Source: Streptomyces sp. GESEQ-4 (GTDB taxonomy: Bacteria > Actinomycetota > Actinomycetes > Streptomycetales > Streptomycetaceae). From it: DNA of 64,000 nucleotides. Shown here one piece after another: positions 42,264-50,788 of the stretch (position 1 is its first letter; the number at the start of each line of letters is the position of its first letter). The position numbers and the translations under genes are program-made. Below the pieces are notes generated by a model. That model ran no database searches. It had not been told where the DNA came from and saw only the letters and a program-made list of their open reading frames with translations. The DNA lies in assembly GCF_017948455.1 (NCBI RefSeq), contig NZ_JAFFSU010000006.1:124001-188000 (forward strand), given 5' to 3'.

Positions 42264-42692
42264 TCAGCGCCGGGCGGCCCGCCAGTCCCCGCCCTCGATG
42301 ACCTTCCCGCGCGCCCGCAGTCGTACGGCGACTGCGGGCGCCGCGACGTACACCCAGGCGCGTACGACCGTCCCGTCCCCCTCCCGCGTCACGTCACGCG
42401 CGACGCGCTCGTAGAGGTTGCGCGGGTCGCCGGGGGTGTACTCCTCCAACTGGTCGAGGGTGGCGAGGAGTTCGCCGTACGCGTCGGGGCGCGCGGTGAC
42501 GATTTCCCCGCATACGGCACCGGCTCCCGCATCCTCCACGGCGTACGGATATCCGGGCCCGGCGTAGAGCAGCCCGCCCGTGAGCCGGGCCGGCTCCTCG
42601 GCCTCGGTGCGGCCGCTCAGGAAGAGGTCGTGGTTGGGCTCGCCGGGGCGGAGGGTGCCGTAGACGAAGAACGGAAGTCTCGCGGATCTCAC
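42264..42692 (-). CDS. Gamma-glutamylcyclotransferase family protein (AIG2/GGCT-like)
   Basis: 142 residues. The diagnostic start LPFFVYGTLRPGEPNHDLF is the glycine-rich substrate loop, and the likely catalytic glutamate is in TLDQLEEYTPGD. Such proteins release 5-oxoproline from gamma-glutamyl amino acids or act on glutathione-like substrates. It is convergent with nasA (9 bases between the stops) and divergent from the M4 peptidase gene. The substrate cannot be stated. Confidence 0.87.
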   Translation of the reverse strand: MRSARLPFFVYGTLRPGEPNHDLFLSGRTEAEEPARLTGGLLYAGPGYPYAVEDAGAGAVCGEIVTARPDAYGELLATLDQLEEYTPGDPRNLYERVARDVTREGDGTVVRAWVYVAAPAVAVRLRARGKVIEGGDWRAARR

Positions 42693-42848
42693 AGAAACGA
42701 TTCTCTCTCCTCACACATCTCCTCAGCAGCGCCATGGACATGGCAGGTCAGCGGCCCCTTGAATCGCAGGACCGCAGAAACGATCACGCCTCCGTCCCCA
42801 CGCGCCCGTCCCCATGCGCCCGCCCCAGGCGCCTCCCTGAGGAGACTC

Positions 42849-44507
42849 ATGAGCCGTATACGCATACGGACCCGGACCATCCGGGGTTCCCGTCTCACCG
42901 CGGCCGGCACGGCGGCGACCGCAGCCGCTCTGCTGGCCGCCGCCCTCTCCCCCACGGCGGACGCCACCGACAAACCGACCCGCGCAACCGCTGTCGAGAA
43001 CGCGGCAGCGGCGCTCGCCGAGCACGCGACGTCGCTGGGTCTCACGCCGGCGACGGACACGAAGGTGCGGGACGTGATCGTCGATTCGGACGGCACGCAG
43101 CACGTCCGCTATGACCGGACGTACCGTCACCTCCCGGTGTTGGGCGGCGACTTCGTCGTGCACCTGGCTCCGGACGGGGCGTACCGAAGTGTCTCGCGGG
43201 CGACTCGGCAGGTGGTGGGGTTGTCGAGTGTGACACCCAAGTTGTCGGGCCCCCGTGCTGCCGACCTGGCGGCGAACGCGCTGCGGGCGGCCAACTTGGG
43301 CGAGACGCTTCACAAGTTGACGTCGAGGCCGGAGCTGGTCGTCGACGCCCTGCACGGCGCCCCGAAGCTGGCCTGGCGCACGGACGCGACGGCTCAGGAC
43401 TCGCTCGGCAACCCGGTCGCCCGCACGGTGCTGACCGATGCCGTCACGGGTGAGCAGATCGACGCGTGGGATGTGTTGGAGACGGCGACGGGAGACGGGG
43501 AGTCGCTGTACGCGGGCACGGTCCCGCTGGAGACGACGGCGACGGGATCGACGTACGCACTCAAGGACCCGACGCGCGGAAACACGTACACCGGCGACGC
43601 GGCGAACAAGACCGACCTGTGCCTGCTGACCACGATCTGCCTCAGCCGCGCCCCCTCCACGGTGTTCACCGACACCGACAACCACTGGGGCACGGGCACG
43701 ACGACCGACCGCGCGTCGGCGGCGGTGGACGCGCAGTACGGCACGGACGTCACCTGGGACTACTACGAGAACATGCACGGCCGTTCCGGCATCCGCGGCG
43801 ACGGCGTGGGCTCGTACAACCGCGTGCACTACGGGACGCGGTACAACAACGCCTTCTGGGACGACAGTTGCTTCTGCATGACGTACGGGGACGGCGACGG
43901 GACGCAGCTCGGTCCGTTGGTGTCCTTGGATGTGGCCGGGCACGAGATGTCACACGGGGTGACGTCGGCGACGGCGGCGCTGACCTACTCGGGCGAGTCG
44001 GGCGGGCTGAACGAGGCGACGTCGGACATCTTCGGGACGCTGGTGGAGTTCTACGCGAGGAATGCGTCCGACCCCGGTGACTGGCTGATCGGCGAGAAGA
44101 TCGTCCGGTCGGGGCTGGGGCGGGATGCGCTGAGGTACATGGACCGGCCGTCCAAGGACGGCAACTCGGCGGACTGCTGGAGCGCCGGGACCGGAAGGCT
44201 CGACGTCCACTACTCGTCGGGCGTCGGCAACCACTTCGCGTATCTGCTGGCGGAGGGGAGCGGGGCGAAGACGATCGGCGGGGTTGCTCATAACTCGCCT
44301 ACGTGTGACGGGTCTTCGGTTGCGGGGATCGGGCGGGGGAAGTTGGGGGCGATCTGGTATCGGGCGCTGACGGTTTATATGACGTCGTCGACGGATTATG
44401 CGGGGGCTCGGGGGGCTACGTTGCGGGCGGCTGCGGATCTTTATGGGGCTGGGGGTGCTGAGCACGATGCCGTGGCTGCGGCTTGGGGGGCTGTGAACGT
44501 GGGGTGA
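42849..44507 (+). CDS. Secreted thermolysin-like M4 metallopeptidase
   Basis: 552 residues. A Tat/Sec-type signal peptide with basic start (SRIRIRTRTIRGSR) and AAALLAAALSPTADA, an FTP/PepSY propeptide (~50-200), and an M4 catalytic domain. The zinc site is H365-E366-M-S-H369 (VAGHEMSHGVTSATA) with the third ligand E389 in GLNEATSDIFG; the catalytic histidine lies in DVHYSSGVGNHFAYLL. ATG at 42849 begins the signal peptide; a GGAGACTC stretch precedes it. An extracellular neutral protease activated by removal of its propeptide. Confidence 0.95.
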   Translation: MSRIRIRTRTIRGSRLTAAGTAATAAALLAAALSPTADATDKPTRATAVENAAAALAEHATSLGLTPATDTKVRDVIVDSDGTQHVRYDRTYRHLPVLGGDFVVHLAPDGAYRSVSRATRQVVGLSSVTPKLSGPRAADLAANALRAANLGETLHKLTSRPELVVDALHGAPKLAWRTDATAQDSLGNPVARTVLTDAVTGEQIDAWDVLETATGDGESLYAGTVPLETTATGSTYALKDPTRGNTYTGDAANKTDLCLLTTICLSRAPSTVFTDTDNHWGTGTTTDRASAAVDAQYGTDVTWDYYENMHGRSGIRGDGVGSYNRVHYGTRYNNAFWDDSCFCMTYGDGDGTQLGPLVSLDVAGHEMSHGVTSATAALTYSGESGGLNEATSDIFGTLVEFYARNASDPGDWLIGEKIVRSGLGRDALRYMDRPSKDGNSADCWSAGTGRLDVHYSSGVGNHFAYLLAEGSGAKTIGGVAHNSPTCDGSSVAGIGRGKLGAIWYRALTVYMTSSTDYAGARGATLRAAADLYGAGGAEHDAVAAAWGAVNVG

Positions 44508-44573
44508 GTTGAGTGTCGTGTCGGCGGCCGTTGCGCGTCGGTGAGGCATGTTCCCTCACCGACGGAGGGGCGG

Positions 44574-46028
44574 TCAGCCCCAGGCCTTCAGCAGAGCATC
44601 CGGCTGCCAGCACGCAGCCAGATGCTCGCGCGCTCCCTCCGTCGGCGGAGTACGGGTGACGGCGACCAGCTCAGCCCTCTCCGCCCCTGGGACATGACGG
44701 GCGTGTTCGCGGAGTTCAGCGAGGTCGCGTACGTCGAAGGGCGCGTCGTCCCGCCACTTCACCGATCCGACGAAGCGCACAGCGGCGGCCACCGGCTCAC
44801 TGTCGGCGCCGATCAGATCCACTTCCGGGTTGTTCTGGCGGTTCCACCAGCCACCCACCTCGGACACCTCCGGAAAGGTGTCGTCGGGGAGCAGCCTCAC
44901 CAGTGCTTCCCGCACGACCGGTTCGATCGCGCGCCCGCGCCAAGACGGCCAGGACTTCTCGATCCGGGTGAGCGACTGGGCGCCTCGCCCCCGCTCTGCC
45001 TGAGCGACCGCGTTCTCCAGGTGGGCAAGCCAGAAACGGAGGTAGGTGTCGGCGATGCGGTACCGCTTCAGTTTGGGAGCCGGCTGAGTGGAGAGCGGCA
45101 TGTCGACGGCCACGATCTTCTTGGCATCGGTGAGTTCGGTCAGTATCGGGGCGAGGGTCCCATGGGCGAGCGGCTGACCTCCGCTGCCGCCGGTACGGGC
45201 CGCGATCCCGGAGAAGGTCCGCTCCCCGGAGCCGATGGCCCGCAACACCCGGCCCGCCTGCAGCCGGGCCGGGAACTCCGCCGCAAGCGAGCGCTCCCCC
45301 GTGGTCAGCAACACCGAGGACGGATCCTCCAACTGCCGTTCGAGATAGGCGGACAACGACTCCCCCGGCCGCCAGCCCGTGACGACCTCCGGGAATCCGC
45401 CCGTGACGAGGTAGGCATCCAGAGCGGATGCCGCGTCCAGTCCAGTGACATCACGGATGTCTGCGGGGTTGAGGGGACCGACCGTATACTGCCCGGCCCG
45501 CCCGTAGAACGGATGGTCGTAGGAGGTGAGCCGGTCCATCATCGCCAGGTCGGAGCCAAGCAGCAGGAGCAGCACGGGCCGGGCGGACAGATGCATGTCC
45601 CAGGCTGTCTTGAGCGCGGCGTCGAACCCGGGGTCGGCTTCCGCAAGCCAGGGCACCTCGTCCAGTACGAGGATCGACGGCCCCTGGGCCGGCAACGCGG
45701 CGGCGACGGCGGCGAGTGATCGCGCCCAGTCCGCGGGGGGCACGGCATGGGCCAGTGCCTGAGCATGTTCACGCAGCCCTTCTCCCTCAGCCAGGGCATC
45801 GAACAGCGCCTGCCTGGCCAGCGGCGCGGGCTGGCTCCTGGTCGCCTGGAAGAAGGCGTACGGCACCCCGGACTGCGCACAGAACTCCTGCACCAACCGC
45901 GTCTTCCCGATCCTCCGTCGCCCCTTGAGGACCAGTGCCTGCCCCAGGCTCCCGCCGGACGGCGAGCGGACCTTGTCGAGCCAGGAGTCGAGGATGCGCA
46001 GTTCGCGCCGGCGGCCGGTGAATGCCAT
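44574..46028 (-). CDS. Archaeal-type ATPase with DUF234 domain
   Basis: 484 residues. An N-terminal P-loop ATPase of the archaeal STAND-related type: FTGRRRELRILDSWL, Walker A VLKGRRRIGKTRLVQ, Walker B ILVLDEVPWL. The middle has a winged-helix segment (GSGERTFSGIAARTG), and the C-terminal DUF234 region is RYRIADTYLRFWLAHLEN followed by a nuclease-like fold with GGWWNRQNNPEVDLIG, which has the E-x-D-x-hydrophobic restriction-endonuclease look. ATG at 46028 has GGAG 6 bases upstream; an earlier TTG is less likely. Function unknown; possibly defence related. Confidence 0.87.
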   Translation of the reverse strand: MAFTGRRRELRILDSWLDKVRSPSGGSLGQALVLKGRRRIGKTRLVQEFCAQSGVPYAFFQATRSQPAPLARQALFDALAEGEGLREHAQALAHAVPPADWARSLAAVAAALPAQGPSILVLDEVPWLAEADPGFDAALKTAWDMHLSARPVLLLLLGSDLAMMDRLTSYDHPFYGRAGQYTVGPLNPADIRDVTGLDAASALDAYLVTGGFPEVVTGWRPGESLSAYLERQLEDPSSVLLTTGERSLAAEFPARLQAGRVLRAIGSGERTFSGIAARTGGSGGQPLAHGTLAPILTELTDAKKIVAVDMPLSTQPAPKLKRYRIADTYLRFWLAHLENAVAQAERGRGAQSLTRIEKSWPSWRGRAIEPVVREALVRLLPDDTFPEVSEVGGWWNRQNNPEVDLIGADSEPVAAAVRFVGSVKWRDDAPFDVRDLAELREHARHVPGAERAELVAVTRTPPTEGAREHLAACWQPDALLKAWG

Positions 46029-46336
46029 GGGCGGCTCCAAAAGTAGGATTCGAGCAAAGTTGGGACCATTCCTACTTTACCTCGGCGGTCGCGATGCCGC
46101 GCACACCGAGGCTTCGGATCGCAGCCGGCGCCGGTGGGGTACTCCGCACGTATCCAGGGCCCTCAGCCCTTGCTCCAGCTCCAGCTCCAGCTCCAGCCCA
46201 ACGTCACCGCTACTCGGGTACGCCGTCAGGCTCGGGGAGGTAAGACCGACACAGGAGGCCCTGAGCAGCCACTACCAGCATGCGCCCAGGGACCCGGAGA
46301 CCACGCCCGGTGGATCAGCGGCACCTCACAGACCAC
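46029..46336. other. 308-bp intergenic region with an inverted repeat and a hexamer tandem repeat
   Basis: No supported gene. It contains the AAAGTAGGA/TCCTACTTT inverted repeat near the ATPase start and four tandem CTCCAG units at 46173-46196. The rest, up to the anti-sigma gene end, has no recognisable signal. Confidence 0.6.
46040..46078 (-). promoter_or_regulatory. Inverted repeat AAAGTAGGA-N21-TCCTACTTT upstream of the DUF234 ATPase
   Basis: Perfect 9-bp arms (46040-46048 and 46070-46078) separated by 21 bases, the inner arm directly before the ribosome-binding site at 46035. Position and symmetry suggest an operator, perhaps for autoregulation, or an mRNA hairpin hiding the start. It is AT-rich compared with its surroundings. 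Confidence 0.55.
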
Positions 46337-46933
46337 TCAGCAAGCCCGTTCCTCGCGCCGCTCGTCCGGGAGGGCCGCACGGATGTCGGGGATGCTGTTG
46401 GGGACCTCGATGGCTACGCCGTTGACGACAGCCTTGAGCGGTTCGGCCATCGTTGCCCTCCCTGAGGACCGTGGTTCGCCGGGCTCACAGTGATGCATCG
46501 AGGCGGCTTCTCGTACGACGTCCAGCTCGGCCCACACCGATTTGCCGACGGCTCGCTCGCACACGCCCCACCGGTCGGCGACCTCCCGCACGATGAGCAG
46601 GCCTCGTCCGAACATGTCATCGTCCGATGCGTGGCGTGGGATTGGCAGTAACTCACCCTTGGGGTCGGAGACATCGATGCGCAACGCGCGCTCGGTGAGG
46701 GTGAGTTCGACACGGAAGAGGCGGTCGCGAAGGCATCCGTGGAGGACTGCGTTGCCGCCGAGTTCGGAGACCAAGAGGGCGGCGTCGGCGGCGAGTTCGG
46801 GGTGGCCCCATTCGGCGAGGAGGCGGTGGGCTCGGCGGCGGGCGAGGGTGACGCTTTTGGGGAACGGGGTGTAGTCGAGGCGGTCGCGTTGAAGGACGCC
46901 ATCGGGTTGCCGAGGCTCTTGGGGGACGGCCAT
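46337..46933 (-). CDS. ATP-binding anti-sigma-type regulator (HATPase_c_2) with C-terminal extension
   Basis: 198 residues. The core (~15-145) is an RsbW/SpoIIAB-like ATPase: PKSVTLARRRAHRLLAEWG, N box LVSELGGNAVLHG, G1 loop RIDVSDPKGELLP and G2 MFGRGLLIVREVADRWGV. The ATG at 46933 has GGAGGTGA 5 bases upstream. Beyond the normal end (WAELDVV) the frame continues for ~55 residues, including MAEPLKAVVNGVAIEVPN, which has its own ribosome-binding site (ATG 46450) and looks like the start of a separate small protein. So the tail may be a readthrough fusion. Associates with the XRE/DUF397 pair next door. Confidence 0.85.
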   Translation of the reverse strand: MAVPQEPRQPDGVLQRDRLDYTPFPKSVTLARRRAHRLLAEWGHPELAADAALLVSELGGNAVLHGCLRDRLFRVELTLTERALRIDVSDPKGELLPIPRHASDDDMFGRGLLIVREVADRWGVCERAVGKSVWAELDVVREAASMHHCEPGEPRSSGRATMAEPLKAVVNGVAIEVPNSIPDIRAALPDERREERAC

Positions 46934-47126
46934 GCCAGTCACCTCCGGGCAGGGGCGAGCTGCACCAGACATCCACTGGCACCGCTCTGCGATCGGTTCA
47001 CAACGGAAGGTAGCGGCGCGAACTCAATCCATTCAACCTCTACCCGGAAGATATCCACCGAACGTGTTTGCCAGACCGATCTCGCACCCAGCAAACTGAC
47101 CGCGCACAGCGCCGAAGGAGCAGCTA

Positions 47127-48014
47127 GTGACAGCAGGTCAGGCACGTCAAGGCAACAGCACGACCAGCGTCTTGGGACGCAGGCTCGGAACAGAACTCCT
47201 CAAGCTCCGCACGGCGGCCGGCCTCACCCAGCCGCAGGCCGCCAATGCACTGTCGGCTTCAACTGCGAAGGTCGCCAAGATGGAGGGTGGCTGGGTTCCC
47301 GTACGCGATCCGGACATCCGGGCGCTGTGCGAGTTGTACGGGGTACATGATCCCGCCACCGTGGGCGGACTACTGGAGCTGGCCAAGGTCGACCGCGAAC
47401 GCCGCAAGGCAAAGGGGTGGTGGGACGACTACCCGCTCCCCGGCATCATGCAGGAGTACATGGCGCTGGAGAGCGCTGCGACGACCATCAAGGCATGGCA
47501 ACCGGCGTTCGTCCCAGGGCTGCTCCAAACGCCAGAGTATGTACGGGCATTGAGGGAAAGTCCCGCGGCGCAGGTAGCCAAGGGGACCGTACCGGACGAG
47601 GAGTTCATCGAGACTCGGCTCACTCGCAGGCAACGCCTCGTAGGTGACCCGGCACTCGCGTTCCAGGTGGTGATCTACGAAGCGGTTCTTCGCAACTTCC
47701 CGGGCGGCGCGGCGACAGCGCGGGGTCAGCTCGAAGACCTGACGAAGACCGCCGACCTGCCGAACGTCAGTCTCCGGGTCTTCCCCTTCACCTCCGGCAC
47801 GCACTCGGGCCTCAACGGCTCGTTCAACATCCTCTCGTTCGCTGCCCCCGGAGCCATGGACGTCGTCTACGTCGAAGGGCCCTTCGCTCAGCGCTGGTTG
47901 GAGGGAGGAGACGCCGCAGCCTCCTACGATGAGCTGTTCGAGCGGATCACCGAACGCTCCCTTGATGAACGGGAGTCGGTGTCCTTCCTCCACAAGCTGC
48001 GCAAGGATCTGTGA
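47127..48014 (+). CDS. XRE-family regulator with DUF5753 domain
   Basis: 295 residues. An N-terminal HTH_XRE (~15-75, LGTELLKLRTAAGLTQPQAANAL) and a C-terminal DUF5753 (~95-290: YMALESAATTIKAWQPAFVPGLLQTPEYVRAL, VYEAVLRNF-like IYEAVLRNFPGG, LRVFPFTSGTHSGLNGSF, VVYVEGPFAQRWLEGGDAA). GTG at 47127 is the likely start. Paired with the DUF397 gene 4 bases downstream; such BldB-type pairs are abundant in Streptomyces and tune development or antibiotic production. Confidence 0.93.
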   Translation: MTAGQARQGNSTTSVLGRRLGTELLKLRTAAGLTQPQAANALSASTAKVAKMEGGWVPVRDPDIRALCELYGVHDPATVGGLLELAKVDRERRKAKGWWDDYPLPGIMQEYMALESAATTIKAWQPAFVPGLLQTPEYVRALRESPAAQVAKGTVPDEEFIETRLTRRQRLVGDPALAFQVVIYEAVLRNFPGGAATARGQLEDLTKTADLPNVSLRVFPFTSGTHSGLNGSFNILSFAAPGAMDVVYVEGPFAQRWLEGGDAAASYDELFERITERSLDERESVSFLHKLRKDL

Positions 48015-48018
48015 GACC

Positions 48019-48204
48019 GTGCCTGACTTCGAGTACCGCAAGTCCAACTACAGCGACGAAGCCGCCGAGTGCGTCGAGATAGCGACCAACGTCCCCACCA
48101 CCGTCGCTATACGCGACTCCAAGGACCCCGACGGCGCTTCCCTCCAACTCCGAGCAACCACCTGGGGTTTCTTCCAGGCAGCCCTCCTTGAGGGAAAGCT
48201 GTAG
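48019..48204 (+). CDS. DUF397 protein
   Basis: 61 residues. The family pattern is complete: FEYRKSNYSDEAAECVEIA, a short loop, IRDSKDPDGASLQL and the terminal WGFFQAALLEGKL. GTG at 48019 follows the XRE stop by 4 bases, so the genes are coupled. DUF397 proteins act as partners, often antitoxin-like, of DUF5753 regulators. Confidence 0.92.
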   Translation: MPDFEYRKSNYSDEAAECVEIATNVPTTVAIRDSKDPDGASLQLRATTWGFFQAALLEGKL

Positions 48205-48225
48205 CCACAGCCCCTCAAGACGGCT

Positions 48226-48621
48226 CTATCCGGTGAAGGGGTCTTCCAGCGTCGGGATGCAAGGAGACAACAACGCCTCCGTGTGCAGTGTGATCGCGCC
48301 CCGCGCGAGTCTCAGCACGCGTACCTCGTTCTCATGGCCCGGATCCTCGTCATCACGAATATGAAGGAGTCCGTAGGAGCCAGGAGCAACCGCCGCCACA
48401 TGCTCGAACAGACCGACAACATCAGGCGACGAGCGGTGATTGGAATGGCCTCCGAGGTGGATGAACGCCTCGCCGTTCATCCACCTGAGGTCAAGGAGGT
48501 AGGGGCTCGCCATCTGGGCGATACGAGGCTGAAGCTCATCGACGATCTGCCGCAGCCGGATCTCATCATCGTCATCAACTGCGGTCTCTCTGACGGTGAT
48601 CCAGCCGTGGTATTCGAACAC
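48226..48621 (-). CDS. Imm7-type immunity protein
   Basis: 131 residues. The N-terminus FEYHGWITVRETA and the alpha/beta layout with WMNGEAFIHLGGHSNH and SYGLLHIRDDEDP fit the Imm7 family of polymorphic-toxin immunity proteins. Acidic overall, as usual for immunity proteins. No cognate toxin lies beside it; it is the most distal member of the immunity row downstream of the RHS gene. GTG start at 48621. Confidence 0.75.
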   Translation of the reverse strand: MFEYHGWITVRETAVDDDDEIRLRQIVDELQPRIAQMASPYLLDLRWMNGEAFIHLGGHSNHRSSPDVVGLFEHVAAVAPGSYGLLHIRDDEDPGHENEVRVLRLARGAITLHTEALLSPCIPTLEDPFTG

Positions 48622-48650
48622 ACCACGATCCTACTGAGTTCAGCTGTGCG

Positions 48651-48983
48651 TCACTGATCCGCATCGGCAAGCCGTTGCAACACTTCCTCGATGGTGAAGC
48701 TCCACCCCACGAGACGGGGTCCGGACCAGTTGACGCCGATGAGCAGACCGCCGCGGCGCGCGGCCGGTAGTTCACCAGCACGCCAGGCGCCCAGGGTCAT
48801 CGACTCCATCCACAGACCCTGGCCCCAGATGTCGCGGGCCGAAGACGACCAGAAGGGCAGGCTGCGTCGGCCATCAGCGCCCAGGGGCGCGGGGCTACCG
48901 TCGCCGTCCCGGACAAACCAGACCGTCTCCGTCTGACGGACATCTCGAAAGAAGGCCGCCGCCTGTGCACCGCTTTGACTCAT
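48651..48983 (-). CDS. DUF2750 protein
   Basis: 110 residues. VRQTETVWFVRDGDG, the LPFWSSSARDIWGQG strand and LLIGVNWSGPRLVGWSF match the DUF2750 pattern (Trp-rich, NWSG near the end). DUF2750 genes occur often among immunity genes of polymorphic toxins, and this one ends 29 bases before the Imm7 gene start on the same strand. The role as an immunity protein is inference from context. Confidence 0.7.
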   Translation of the reverse strand: MSQSGAQAAAFFRDVRQTETVWFVRDGDGSPAPLGADGRRSLPFWSSSARDIWGQGLWMESMTLGAWRAGELPAARRGGLLIGVNWSGPRLVGWSFTIEEVLQRLADADQ

Positions 48984-49102
48984 GACAGCGGGAGCGTAGC
49001 GCGGCCCGCCTCATTCCGCTGAGAGCTCTACCAATGGCTGAGGCGCCATGAGTTGGTGATTGGCGATGTAGATAGTCACTGGCAGACGTGCTGCGGTAGC
49101 GG

Positions 49103-49444
49103 TTGAATGCCTTGGTGAGCGGCTACTGGACTCCCGCCCATCACGCGGTCGAGCACGAGGATGCGGAAACCTTGGCCCGGTTGCTGGCCGACGGCGCCAA
49201 TCCCAATGAGGTCTTCAGCAACATGACGCTGCTGACGCACGCGATCGACGTCGAGGGCGATGGCTCCCTGCAGACCGGCTGGCCATTGACCGTGCACACC
49301 ACTGCTGTGCTGCTGGCTTTCGGGGCTGATCCTGAGCTCGCAGATCCAGACGGCCACAGCCCCCTGGACATGGCCAATGACTACGGTCACGTCCTGGCGG
49401 TGAAGCTGCTGCGCGCCCACATCAGCGGGCGAGGCGCCCGGTAA
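49103..49444 (+). CDS. Ankyrin-repeat protein
   Basis: 113 residues or slightly fewer. Two to three ankyrin repeats are visible: TPAHHAVEHEDAETLARLLADGANPNE, TLLTHAIDVEGDG...TVHTTAVLLAFGADPE and DGHSPLDMANDYGHVLAVKLLRAH. The start is uncertain: TTG 49103 or GTG 49115, with no clear ribosome-binding site; a stop lies just upstream. It is on the opposite strand to its immunity neighbours. Ankyrin proteins also serve as immunity proteins in such islands, but this is not shown here. Confidence 0.7.
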   Translation: MNALVSGYWTPAHHAVEHEDAETLARLLADGANPNEVFSNMTLLTHAIDVEGDGSLQTGWPLTVHTTAVLLAFGADPELADPDGHSPLDMANDYGHVLAVKLLRAHISGRGAR

Positions 49445-49545
49445 CAGATGAGGGTGCAGGCGACTCTCGTTAAGACAGGGAACCGTTCGGCCTTGCGCCC
49501 GTAGCGATGCTGGAGACAGCGGCAACCGGCGAGCCAGGACGTTGG
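49430..49545 (-). pseudogene. C-terminal fragment of an IS5-family-like transposase
   Basis: One minus-strand frame reads TSWLAGCRCLQHRYGRKAER and ACTLICYRA, which resembles the C-terminus of IS5-type transposases (SWL..CRRL..RYERKAEHFLAF...ALICYRRL). Upstream the frame is stopped twice, and neither an N-terminus nor DDE motifs are seen. A degraded insertion-sequence end that overlaps the ankyrin gene's last codons. Confidence 0.5.
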
Positions 49546-49805
49546 GTCGGCCACGCGACTTCAGACAGTGCAAATCTACTGGGAAACCGGTCCAAAATAC
49601 ACGAAGCCGCCTTTTGAAACTGGCCTGCTGCCTGATCGCCCACCGATGGATCGACTCGCTGTACCGACCGTCGAAGGCGAACGGCCGATTACCATCGCTC
49701 ACTTCAGCGACTCAGAACTCTCGCCCTGCCCATAAACCCCGGCGTGGGAACCTTCGACTCCACTACGATAGAGGGCGATGGGCATGTGGATGCGGCCATG
49801 AGCTT
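49445..49805. other. 361-bp region without an intact gene
   Basis: Apart from the transposase fragment at its left end, no frame gives a convincing protein. Base composition drops below that of the neighbouring genes. Likely decayed mobile DNA. Confidence 0.5.
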
Positions 49806-50102
49806 CTACTCCAATACGAGTTGACCTTTCTCGCTCAGTGACAGCGACTCGTCTAGGGTCAGAAATCGGCACTCGCCAGTCTGAAGAGATGCAAACACAG
49901 GAGTGATCCCCACAGCTGATTCTCCACGCCCTTCAAGGAAGGATTTCAAGTTACAAAGAAACACAATCCCTTCATCAAAATTGAAATGAATCCCGCCCTC
50001 GATGCCCAATCCCTCGCCGTCCTCGGTGTCCACCGATTCCAGGAAGGAGCGCGCCCGATTACGCAATTCATCGATCTTCACACTCGCCACCCCCGTCCTC
50101 AT
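49806..50102 (-). CDS. Imm35/YrhB-like candidate immunity protein
   Basis: 98 residues. The layout resembles YrhB/Imm35: an N-terminal helix KIDELRNRARSFLES, strands FNFDEGIVFLCNLKSFLEGR, then PVFASLQTGECRFLTLDESL (usually NAPI-V-D-T-GE). Codon use is less GC-biased than in core genes. Family assignment is tentative. It lies in the immunity row and is co-directional with the RHS gene. Confidence 0.55.
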   Translation of the reverse strand: MRTGVASVKIDELRNRARSFLESVDTEDGEGLGIEGGIHFNFDEGIVFLCNLKSFLEGRGESAVGITPVFASLQTGECRFLTLDESLSLSEKGQLVLE

Positions 50103-50347
50103 GTTCGACCATCAAGGAAGATCACATCGCCTCATCATTTGTGAGGTTGAACGCGTGCGATGATACCTCGCGCCCCGCAGCATCGGTCTTGGTATCGACA
50201 AATATACCTAGCCCTCATCACCATTCTTCGAAATATCGCCGACGCTACTGGCCAGGGATCTGCCGTGAAATTCCTCCCAGATAGCTTCTCAATGGGCCGT
50301 CGACACTAACTCCCTAGTCCCATTCAGAGAGGCAACCGCAAGCGACG

Positions 50348-50734
50348 TCACCAGGTGAGGGGCCCACTCTCAGTAGAGCGTAGACGATCAAGGTATTCTC
50401 TACCCCATCCGATAAAGTCGTCATCATTGTCGATCACGCAGGGCCACCGGTCACACATCGCGGCCACAACCATCACCGCGACTTCTATCGTTCGATAGTC
50501 GATAATGAAGCCAACCCACTCTCCGATGAGTCCGCTGACAAGAGCAAGCTCATCCGGCTCGTACTCCCTCTCGAGCTCGCCGTCCGAGTCTCGCCCGATC
50601 CACGCGATCGACCCTCCACTGGACACCGTAACCCGGTTGTCCCGGAATTCCACTTGCATTCCGGATTCAGACAGCTGGTCGCGTACATCCTCCGAGGTCA
50701 CGCTGCGTGGCACGCAGACGATCAGCGAATTCAT
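50348..50734 (-). CDS. Hypothetical acidic protein, candidate immunity protein
   Basis: 128 residues, acidic (many D/E, e.g. GRDSDGELEREYEPDELA and DNDDDFIGWG). The start MNSLIVCVPRSVTSEDVRDQ and the central strand-helix pattern with WVGFIIDYRTIEVAVMVVAAMC suggest a small alpha/beta fold. I do not recognise the family. Size, charge, low GC and position among immunity genes support an immunity role; that is inference only. Confidence 0.6.
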   Translation of the reverse strand: MNSLIVCVPRSVTSEDVRDQLSESGMQVEFRDNRVTVSSGGSIAWIGRDSDGELEREYEPDELALVSGLIGEWVGFIIDYRTIEVAVMVVAAMCDRWPCVIDNDDDFIGWGREYLDRLRSTESGPLTW

Positions 50735-50788
50735 GGCGCCACACTGCCAAACAGATCGTCCAGTGATGTCACGCCAATTACTCCACGA

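Noticed and set aside
49542..49841. Plus-strand frame with RLLKLACCLIAHRW that hinted at a second transposase end
   Set aside because: Too short and without further matching residues; the minus-strand reading of the same region fits IS5-type sequence better.
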